Shown: in pieces, positions 1 to 4,675 of the stretch
Layout: the number at the start of each line of letters is the position of its first letter
How positions within the stretch are numbered: position 1 is the first letter of the stretch
Assembly (NCBI GenBank): GCA_016839955.1
Contig: JAEOTI010000679.1
Location: forward strand, 1-5,689
Direction of reading: 5' to 3'
DNA: 5,689 nucleotides
DNA from: Candidatus Hodarchaeota archaeon
GTDB lineage: Archaea; Asgardarchaeota; Heimdallarchaeia; Hodarchaeales; YT1-057
Position numbers and translations under genes: made by a program
The notes under the pieces: generated by a model
What the model was told of the DNA's origin: nothing
Seen by the model: only the letters and a program-made list of their open reading frames with translations
The model's database searches: none

Positions 1-822
1 AATATTTCCAATGATTTTACGTTTACCATAAGGTCTTTGTTTCATTACTTCCTGTTCAATTATAGTTCCATCATCCTGTCTATACCATTTTAAAGAACCG
101 TGTAATTTAGATAAAGTTAGACTATTTGGTTGTTGATGGGGGGGAGCCCTACAGAAATCATTAAAAAATTGTTTTGGATTAACTTTAAGTTGTTTTCGGT
201 TAGGATCAAAATAAGTGCAATTTCCTAACCTTAAGTCGCTCCATTTACAAAATTCCTCGATACAACAATCATAGTTGGTAGTAAAAATTGACCAGAGTTT
301 ATACCGGTGTTGCTTTCCATCTACCATATAACTAATTGAGCTCCCAACATTCCCTGATAAAATATCAAAAAATTTTGAATAAACCTCGAAGATATTTTCA
401 AGAAATCGTTCTTGAATTTCACACTTTCTTCTTACAAAAAATTCATACTTCTTCCTTAATGTGTCAGCAATAGATGCATCATTCTTTAATTGAGTGGTGA
501 CTTTTATTTGCCCAATTGCATCTAGATAATTGTTCAAATTACAACTAGTATATTTATTATAAAAAAATCCAGGGAAATATCCTAAATCTGTGGAGTAAAT
601 ATTTTGCTTAGAAAGAATATTAATTATTGAGAATACAGCTTCTAAATCAATCCATCCAAACCTTTTCTTAATGTCTGAGGATATTGAATTGTATAATTCT
701 ATTTCCTTTTTCGTTCCATTTTCTTCCAAGTCTCTGGAAAAATCTTCAACGAAGTCCTTCATAGTAGGGATACCAAATGGTTTTGAAGCTCCAGCACCAA
801 GGAAAATAAGAGGTTCGGGCAT
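1..822 (-). CDS. SIR2-like domain protein (NADase-type defence effector), 3' end cut by window
   Basis: The minus strand is open for 274 codons from ATG at 822 to the window edge, with no stop, so the C-terminus is missing. Visible motifs are the NAD-binding loop FLGAGASKPFGIPTM (residues 7-21), FTTNYD (180-185, matching the TQNID-type motif of sirtuins) and KLHGSLKW (239-246), whose H241 fits the catalytic histidine. Spacing and sequence fit the SIR2-like family seen in bacterial and archaeal defence proteins, where the domain hydrolyses NAD+ to stop infection, rather than protein deacetylases. No signal peptide or membrane segment is seen. The first ATG was chosen because the GAGAS motif sits only 8 residues from it, as usual in the family; an upstream ATG at 833 is in another frame. 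A TATA-like box lies about 30 bases upstream. The missing C-terminus would decide which defence type this is. The SIR2-like fold is secure; the defence role is inferred. Confidence 0.88.
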   Translation of the reverse strand, partial: MPEPLIFLGAGASKPFGIPTMKDFVEDFSRDLEENGTKKEIELYNSISSDIKKRFGWIDLEAVFSIINILSKQNIYSTDLGYFPGFFYNKYTSCNLNNYLDAIGQIKVTTQLKNDASIADTLRKKYEFFVRRKCEIQERFLENIFEVYSKFFDILSGNVGSSISYMVDGKQHRYKLWSIFTTNYDCCIEEFCKWSDLRLGNCTYFDPNRKQLKVNPKQFFNDFCRAPPHQQPNSLTLSKLHGSLKWYRQDDGTIIEQEVMKQRPYGKRKIIGNI

Positions 823-850
823 TAGTTCTCATTATAATATTAGTTCAGTA

Positions 851-860
851 ATTAATATTT
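851..860 (-). promoter_or_regulatory. Candidate archaeal TATA box for the SIR2-like gene
   Basis: The minus strand reads AAATATTAAT here, inside a longer A/T run. Its centre is about 33 bases before the ATG at 822. With the usual archaeal distance of about 25-28 bases from TATA box to transcription start, the leader would be under 10 bases. No strong Shine-Dalgarno sequence is present (only GAGAA close to the start), which fits a nearly leaderless mRNA. The surrounding DNA is AT-rich, so a chance match is quite possible. Confidence 0.35.
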
Positions 861-930
861 AATTTCGTATAAGTTAAAATCTCGAGTAATTCTAGTTAGA
901 GTATGTTCTTCATTCTTCATGCAAGTTACT

Positions 931-964
931 TAAATTAACCGAGCATGTAAATTAAGCGAGTGTG
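931..964. repeat. Imperfect 17-bp tandem dimer upstream of the SIR2-like gene
   Basis: TAAATTAACCGAGCATG (931-947) is followed directly by TAAATTAAGCGAGTGTG (948-964), identical at 14 of 17 positions. The dimer lies about 110-140 bp upstream of the SIR2-like start. A paired regulator site is possible, but the position is far upstream for an archaeal operator. Confidence 0.55.
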
Positions 965-986
965 GTTTTAAGGAATATAATGAATC

Positions 987-1016
987 TAAATTAATATGTG
1001 GAAAATTAATATGAAC
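987..1016. repeat. Imperfect 15-bp tandem dimer
   Basis: The 11-mer AAATTAATATG occurs at 988-998 and again at 1003-1013, giving a period of 15. It shares the AAATTAA core with the 17-bp dimer at 931-964, so the two may be related. Low sequence complexity weakens the case. Confidence 0.4.
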
Positions 1017-1018
1017 AT

Positions 1019-1024
1019 AAAAAA
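1019..1024 (-). terminator. Possible T-run terminator after the TGT-like gene
   Basis: On the minus strand, about 45 bases after the stop of the TGT-like gene, the sequence reads CTAATTTTTTATG. Archaeal transcription often ends at T-rich tracts without a hairpin. In such AT-rich DNA the run is weak evidence. Confidence 0.3.
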
Positions 1025-1068
1025 TTAGGATTAATTAAAAGAGTTTTGAATTAGCTTAATTATGGATA

Positions 1069-2253
1069 TTATTTAGAGAATACATTGTCCCTGAAATTCT
1101 TGATTTCTTTAATGTGTTGTTTTTTAACATGTGATTTATCATTTAGATAGTCTTTAGGATTATGAAAATCTTTTAAAAAATTTTTTAATCTGAAAGCCTC
1201 TAGACCTAGTTGCTCTAAATTAAATAATTTTTCAAATCGCTTCACATTTGAATTCTTCACCGAAAAAATCTTAGTGAATGCATCCATTTGTATGGATGAG
1301 TCAGAGGGATACATCGCCTTAATTTCATCGGTATTCAGAATTTTATAATATGCATATTCATCTTTATTGAATAAACGTAATCTATTGGGCAGTTTATCAA
1401 ATTGCTTCCACCCTTCTTTCGGTGGTTTTAAGCCTCTATGCCTTCTGCCCATAGAATCAAATCCGAAACCATATGACAGAATATCTTTTGCATTAACAAT
1501 ATTCGCACCTTTTGCAAGTCTGCCCGCAGTGACATTATGAGCATGAATAAAGCAGTTTTCAAATATTTCTTTATCGTTTAAAGTTCTGAAACAAGCAAGT
1601 AAATTTTGTTTAAATGTTAATGGATTTTTATTTTCAAAATCGATATAAAATGCATTGATTTCTTTATCAATATAAAAATTAATCAAGTCGGTCATGAATT
1701 TGTATGCTAAACGTGGAATTACTCCCATTATTGGTTTTTTATTAAATGAATTGAGATGTTCAATAGCAAGTTCCATTATTATTTTGTATTTTTGAAAATC
1801 AGTATCCGATGTTATTTTTGTACGAGTAAGATTTGGCATAAGTGGTAAAGGCACAATATCAGAATAAACATGAGCCGTATCTAGAATAAATTCAAATGCT
1901 TTACCCTCGGGATATTTTTCTTTTCCAGCATATTCTAAAAAACATAATGTCATTTCTTTTTCTGGATCGGTTCTTTTCAATTGAGATTCAATACGAGAAT
2001 TAAAACTTGCTTGGGCATATTCATTGGAGATTAATCCATCTAAAGGACTTTTTTTAGAAGATTCCAATCTACAAAAAACTTCATTAAGCCCTTTGGTAGC
2101 AGGAGCAATTTCCTCATTTTTCTTTAAAAGTTCATGGTCTATCGCCATTGTAGGCGTTGTTATTTTTTTACTTCCAATAGAAACCAACTTACTTCGATAT
2201 AATGTCTCATCGTTTTCATCCCAAGCTATTGGTTTGGCTTCAAGATAGACCAT
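1069..2253 (-). CDS. Uncharacterised protein, possibly tRNA-guanine transglycosylase (TGT)-like
   Basis: This 394-residue protein is not one I recognise with certainty. The N-terminal stretch RSKLVSIGSKKITTPTMAID (20-39) resembles the opening of TGT enzymes, where a short strand-turn-strand precedes a TPxxxPV motif. Strand-like segments ending in charged or polar residues follow: FILDTAHVYSD (122-132), IMGVIPR (175-181), AFYIDFENK (201-209), FIHAHN (235-240) and YGFGFDSMGRRHRG (261-274), as in a TIM barrel. D266, followed by an R-rich stretch, is a candidate for the TGT nucleophile, which is followed by a PTR-type segment; D125 could be the second acid. The lysine-rich C-terminus (about 340-394) could bind nucleic acid. 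TGT relatives exchange guanine for 7-deazaguanine bases in tRNA, or in DNA (DpdA). The zinc-binding cysteine cluster of TGT is not seen. The ATG at 2253 has GTGATAA 6 bases upstream and lies 24 bases after the PIN toxin, suggesting cotranscription. The family assignment is an inference. Confidence 0.4.
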   Translation of the reverse strand: MVYLEAKPIAWDENDETLYRSKLVSIGSKKITTPTMAIDHELLKKNEEIAPATKGLNEVFCRLESSKKSPLDGLISNEYAQASFNSRIESQLKRTDPEKEMTLCFLEYAGKEKYPEGKAFEFILDTAHVYSDIVPLPLMPNLTRTKITSDTDFQKYKIIMELAIEHLNSFNKKPIMGVIPRLAYKFMTDLINFYIDKEINAFYIDFENKNPLTFKQNLLACFRTLNDKEIFENCFIHAHNVTAGRLAKGANIVNAKDILSYGFGFDSMGRRHRGLKPPKEGWKQFDKLPNRLRLFNKDEYAYYKILNTDEIKAMYPSDSSIQMDAFTKIFSVKNSNVKRFEKLFNLEQLGLEAFRLKNFLKDFHNPKDYLNDKSHVKKQHIKEIKNFRDNVFSK

Positions 2254-2277
2254 GAACTTATCACTAGAGCAGAATAA

Positions 2278-2763
2278 TTATATTCTGAAACGAGATTTTT
2301 CTAGCCTATTCAATAGTTTTGTTTTTTCAACCTTATTAATAATGCCTATTTCATCCAATATATCTAACAAACCTAAAGTGCCTTTACGGAAAATACTTAA
2401 TTTTTTTGCGACTTTTGTTGCTGGGCTTTCATCAATTACACAACAATACTCTTCTCCCTCATTTTTGAATTTATTTCCCAAGATCAGCACTTGAATTTCT
2501 CCGTCATTCAGATTAGGATATCTGTGTTGAAACGTTAAAATTTCATCGGTTGAAAAATTCTCATATATTTCAATATATCCGTCTTTTTTTGCAGTTTCCA
2601 ATATAAAGAAAGTGTTGTGCTTATCTCTACCCTTTTTTATTTCATTAGAAACCGCTATTGGTATTACTAAGCAATTATCAAATTCAACAAGTTTGTGAAG
2701 CAATTCTGGTACTTTCATTTCTGAATAAAAGGCAATAATAGGTGAAGCATCAATGACTAGCAT
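2278..2763 (-). CDS. PIN-domain toxin, DUF3368 type (probable RNase)
   Basis: The 161-residue product has the PIN pattern of acidic residues: D5 in MLVIDASPII, E41 in SNEIKKG, D87/E89 in NLNDGEIQ and D111 in CCVIDESPATKVAKK. The end KGTLGLLDILDEIGII (128-142) is typical of the DUF3368 subgroup. PIN toxins are Mg2+-dependent RNases that cut tRNA, rRNA or mRNA; the target here cannot be read from sequence. Two starts are possible. TTG at 2766 would give MM..., but ATG at 2763 gives the usual PIN opening MLVIDAS and is preferred. It lies 10 bases after the antitoxin stop, with GTGAT overlapping that stop as a possible ribosome binding site. Length and active site appear complete, so the toxin is probably functional. 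The pairing with a UPF0175-like antitoxin is known from archaea and cyanobacteria. Confidence 0.85.
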   Translation of the reverse strand: MLVIDASPIIAFYSEMKVPELLHKLVEFDNCLVIPIAVSNEIKKGRDKHNTFFILETAKKDGYIEIYENFSTDEILTFQHRYPNLNDGEIQVLILGNKFKNEGEEYCCVIDESPATKVAKKLSIFRKGTLGLLDILDEIGIINKVEKTKLLNRLEKSRFRI

Positions 2764-2773
2764 CAAGCACGAA

Positions 2774-3346
2774 TCACTTAGAATATACTTTGATGCCTGA
2801 TGCTCTAACTTTTTTAATCAATTCCTCTTGACTAATACCTGCTATACTAGAGGCTTTACCAAGACCAATCTTCTTTTTTCGGTATAGACTTTCAGCAATT
2901 CTCAGCCTTTTTTCTTCTATTTCTTGAAACTTTACAGAATATGTTCTCATTTCTGGATATGAAAAATAAATAAATCCAAGTAATTCATCCTCGGTTAAGT
3001 CATTTAGAAATGACTTGAATTCTGAAATCATTTCTAAATTTTCTTTTCTCACTTTGGGCGAAATTTTTTTTGCAACATCTTTACCAAAACGGGTTAGCCT
3101 AATTTTTTCAGTATCGACAATTCCCTCAATCTGAAGGCCTTCAAGTTCTGTATCAACAACTTCACTATAGGGTCCATAGAAATCTTCTTCAAAATCGGTT
3201 TCTTCAAGCTCTGGAATATTGTTGGTAATAAGGAATAGTTCTTTTTGAAGCCAAGTCTTACCTTTGACTGGTTCAAAATCGTTTGCACTAAGCAACAAAA
3301 TCATATATTTTTGAGTGGCAGAGAGATATTTTTCTATATCACTCAA
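2774..3346 (-). CDS. Antitoxin: Panacea/SocA-like N-terminal domain plus UPF0175-like C-terminal HTH
   Basis: This is a 190-residue protein. Residues 13-95 resemble the Panacea/SocA (DUF4065-like) fold: WLQKELFLI (32-40), DFYGPYSEVVDTELEGLQ (55-72), then a winged-helix-like segment IRLTRFGKDVAKKI (82-95). Residues 145-187 resemble UPF0175: ESLYRKKKIGLGKASSIAG (152-170) followed by ISQEELIKKVRASGIKV. UPF0175 proteins are the usual partners of DUF3368 PIN toxins, and Panacea domains are a general antitoxin module, so the role as antitoxin and autorepressor is well supported by context. The middle part (100-140) is helical, probably a linker or toxin-binding part. The start is TTG at 3346; an in-frame TGA lies three codons upstream, and GGGGATGA lies just before as a weak ribosome binding site. 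The next in-frame ATG (residue 15) would cut into the first helix. It is the first gene of the operon. The two-domain reading is by eye. Confidence 0.7.
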   Translation of the reverse strand: MSDIEKYLSATQKYMILLLSANDFEPVKGKTWLQKELFLITNNIPELEETDFEEDFYGPYSEVVDTELEGLQIEGIVDTEKIRLTRFGKDVAKKISPKVRKENLEMISEFKSFLNDLTEDELLGFIYFSYPEMRTYSVKFQEIEEKRLRIAESLYRKKKIGLGKASSIAGISQEELIKKVRASGIKVYSK

Positions 3347-3370
3347 TCTTATTCATCCCCACAATTTGAG

Positions 3371-3390
3371 GATTATATTTCTTTATATCG
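3371..3390 (-). promoter_or_regulatory. Candidate archaeal TATA box for the toxin-antitoxin operon
   Basis: The minus strand reads CGATATAAAGAAATATAATC. The first element, GATATAAAG, is centred about 40 bases before the TTG start at 3346, which would place the transcription start near 3358 and give a leader of about 12 bases. It lies directly beside the hairpin at 3392-3426, so a repressor bound there would sit upstream of the TATA box. Confidence 0.45.
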
Positions 3391-3391
3391 A

Positions 3392-3426
3392 ATTGTTGGA
3401 ATTATTAAAAAAAGAAATCCAACAAT
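3392..3426. repeat. Perfect 9-bp inverted repeat: possible terminator or operator
   Basis: ATTGTTGGA (3392-3400) and TCCAACAAT (3418-3426) are perfect inverted arms around a 17-base loop, with two more matches inside after one mismatch. On the minus strand the loop holds TTTCTTTTTTTAATAATT, a T-rich tract suited to archaeal termination about 75-110 bases after the 160-residue gene. It also sits directly upstream of the TATA-like box of the toxin-antitoxin operon and could be its operator. The sequence cannot decide between these. Confidence 0.5.
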
Positions 3427-3501
3427 ACTTTTTGTTTAATCTCTTAGAATGTCATTACTTTACAATTTAATATAAATAAATGACGCATTCATTCTCCATA
3501 T

Positions 3502-3984
3502 TTATTCTTTCTCAATTTTTTCTAAGTATTCCCTAAACGGCTTTCTCAAATCCTCAGGTAGACTATAGGAGAAGCTGTATGTTATGGATTCTGCATTGAT
3601 CTCTTCAAATCTGACATCTTCCCAACGGGTAGGACGATGTTCCTCTAGATATTCTACAAAATGATCAATCAGTTTTTCTCTAAACTCCTTTTCCTCAACA
3701 GCAAGTATAGACAGCATCATTACTTCTTCTTTGGTTGGTAATAATGGTTGAGAAAAGTGGAGCTCGGCCAGATATTTTAACTGATTTCTTAGTGATGCCG
3801 AAGTTCTATTATCGATCTTGCCTTCCCATGTAAGCTTAATTAGTTTCTGCAATGCTTTATCGATACCTTCCATAGTATTCAGGTCATAGTCAGGAAATTC
3901 TGGTCTTTCCTTTCTTGCATTTTCGTTGCCTTTAGGTGCTCCACCTTTATTCTTCTTATCTCTTTTCAAACTTTCAAGAACCAA
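3502..3984 (-). CDS. Uncharacterised 160-residue mobile-element protein with GAPKGNENA motif
   Basis: I do not recognise the function. The N-terminus is strongly basic, with KRDKKNKGGAPKGNENARK (7-25); GAPKGNxNA is a common N-terminal motif of phage and plasmid proteins that bind nucleic acid. The segment GKIDNRTSASLRNQLKYLAEL (55-75) resembles the G-x-I-D-x-R-T-A pattern found in many small phage and plasmid regulators. The rest is acidic and helical, ending in REYLEKIEKE. No signal peptide or membrane span is seen. The start is TTG at 3984: an in-frame TGA lies two codons upstream, and a strong GAGGTG ribosome binding site ends 7 bases before it. The ribosome binding site abuts the last copy of the 155-bp repeat array, which must therefore lie in or before its leader. 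A role in replication control or DNA binding is possible but not shown. Confidence 0.75.
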   Translation of the reverse strand: MVLESLKRDKKNKGGAPKGNENARKERPEFPDYDLNTMEGIDKALQKLIKLTWEGKIDNRTSASLRNQLKYLAELHFSQPLLPTKEEVMMLSILAVEEKEFREKLIDHFVEYLEEHRPTRWEDVRFEEINAESITYSFSYSLPEDLRKPFREYLEKIEKE

Positions 3985-3991
3985 TATTCAA

Positions 3992-3997
3992 CACCTC
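3992..3997 (-). promoter_or_regulatory. Shine-Dalgarno site GAGGTG that fixes a TTG start
   Basis: GAGGTG on the minus strand ends 7 bases before TTG at 3984. No ATG or GTG lies between the upstream in-frame TGA and this TTG, so the site settles the start of the 160-residue gene. Its first base overlaps the edge of the first repeat core. Confidence 0.75.
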
Positions 3998-4513
3998 AGG
4001 TTGATTTCGTCAATTTTATTTGTTTTTTAGAGGAGAAACGGTATCTTTCAAGCATAGATACTTGATACTCCCTCTTCATTTAGCTAACATAATTTATTTT
4101 TTCAATTCACAATCAGTTTCCCATTTTCTGGGTTTGGAAAAAAAGGATAATCAGGTTGTTTTTGCCATTTTCTATTCGTTTTTGCGGGGGGGAAACGGTA
4201 GATTTTGAAGCTAATATCCGTTATTTTACTATTCATATTACTGGTTCACCTAATCTTTCGAGATTTTCAATCGACTTGATGAATTTCTATGAATGAAAAG
4301 AATTGGTTTAGGTTGTTTCTGACAAAGTTTGATTGTTTTTGCGAGGGGGAACGGTAATTTTTCGCACAATTGCCCTTAATTTTCTCATTAATATTATCGG
4401 TCCAATTGATCTTCAAGATTTTCTATCAACATGTTGGATTTTATGATCTTAAAGAAATCAGCTAGGTTGTTTTTGACAATTCGTACTATTTTGACGGGGG
4501 GGAACGGTAGATT
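3997..4513. repeat. Degenerate tandem array, period about 155 bp, four cores
   Basis: These roughly 520 bases hold no intact gene. On the plus strand a core of 47-49 bases recurs at 3997-4043, 4152-4200, 4309-4356 and 4463-4509, with start spacings of 155, 157 and 154. Each core begins with YAGGTTGNTTT and ends with a G-rich run followed by AACGGTA; the three right-hand cores have GCGGGGGGG, GCGAGGGGG or GACGGGGGGG. Similarity extends between cores, best between the second and third units (for example TTCATATTACTGGTTCA at 4231-4247 against TTAATATTATCGGTCCA at 4388-4404). The copy nearest 3997 is the most divergent. The array lies between a replication ATPase operon and the 160-residue gene. 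Replication origin, centromere-like site, regulatory leader or decayed gene duplications are all possible. The spacing is too long for CRISPR, and the units are not identical. Confidence 0.8.
4041..4068. repeat. Weak bulged hairpin within the first array unit
   Basis: GTATC (4041-4045) with CAAG (4049-4052) can pair with CTTGATAC (4061-4068), giving about 8 pairs, a small bulge and an 8-base loop. It begins directly after the core of the first unit and is not clearly conserved in the other units, so it may be chance. Confidence 0.25.
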
Positions 4514-4672
4514 TCATTGATTTCCCTCATCTGCTTCCCTCTTAATAGTCCAAGGCTCTCCAAGTCCAAGCGGGTCCAGTCGTTTCTTTTGTAACTCGGT
4601 GATTACCAATTTGCCTAAGTCTATGAGTCCATCGTCTTTCTCTTGCTTTATCAGTTCAGTAAGAGTCTTCAT
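4514..4672 (-). CDS. Small 52-residue ORF coupled to the replication ATPase
   Basis: The ORF runs from ATG at 4672 to TGA at 4514-4516, starting MKTLTELIKQEKDDGL and ending TIKREADEGNQ. It begins 3 bases after the stop of the upstream ATPase gene. The sequence GGAAGGA (4679-4685) gives a good ribosome binding site 6 bases before the ATG, so translation coupled to the ATPase is likely. The product is charged and helical, has no cysteine and shows no family I recognise. The stop lies 5 bases before the first repeat core, so the gene end and the array touch. The LGEP residues near its end (37-40) reappear in a broken reading frame in the second array unit. It could be a small accessory protein of the replicon. 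The short length leaves some chance that it is not a real gene, but spacing and ribosome binding site favour it. Confidence 0.6.
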   Translation of the reverse strand: MKTLTELIKQEKDDGLIDLGKLVITELQKKRLDPLGLGEPWTIKREADEGNQ

Positions 4673-4675
4673 TGT

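Larger units (their letters stand above)
823..1068. other. AT-rich intergenic spacer between TGT-like and SIR2-like genes
   Basis: These 246 bases hold no ORF worth calling on either strand. They contain two pairs of short tandem repeats (931-964 and 987-1016), a T-run on the minus strand after the TGT-like gene (1019-1024) and a TATA-like element (851-860). The SIR2-like gene is therefore probably transcribed separately from the operon upstream of it. Confidence 0.6.

Noticed and set aside
671..862. Plus-strand 63-codon ORF
   Set aside because: It is antisense to the SIR2-like gene, whose motifs are clear on the other strand, and resembles no protein I know.
2252..2494. Plus-strand 80-codon ORF opposite the PIN toxin
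   Set aside because: It is antisense to a toxin gene with an intact catalytic pattern and has low-complexity hydrophobic content typical of shadows in AT-rich DNA.
3094..3288. Second minus-strand ORF inside the antitoxin gene
   Set aside because: It lies in a different frame within the antitoxin, has no ribosome binding site, and the antitoxin frame carries recognisable domains.
4020..4208. Plus-strand 62-codon ORF across the repeat array
   Set aside because: It is made of repeat sequence (FFRGETVSF and FLRGGNGRF come from successive G-run cores), and I see no ribosome binding site or coding pattern.
4184..4508. G-quadruplex from the G-runs
   Set aside because: Each core has one run of 5-7 G, about 155 bp from the next, so no intramolecular four-run quadruplex can form locally.
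3997..4513. CRISPR array
   Set aside because: The period is about 155 bp, the cores differ from one another, and the sequences between cores are themselves related, so they are not unique spacers.
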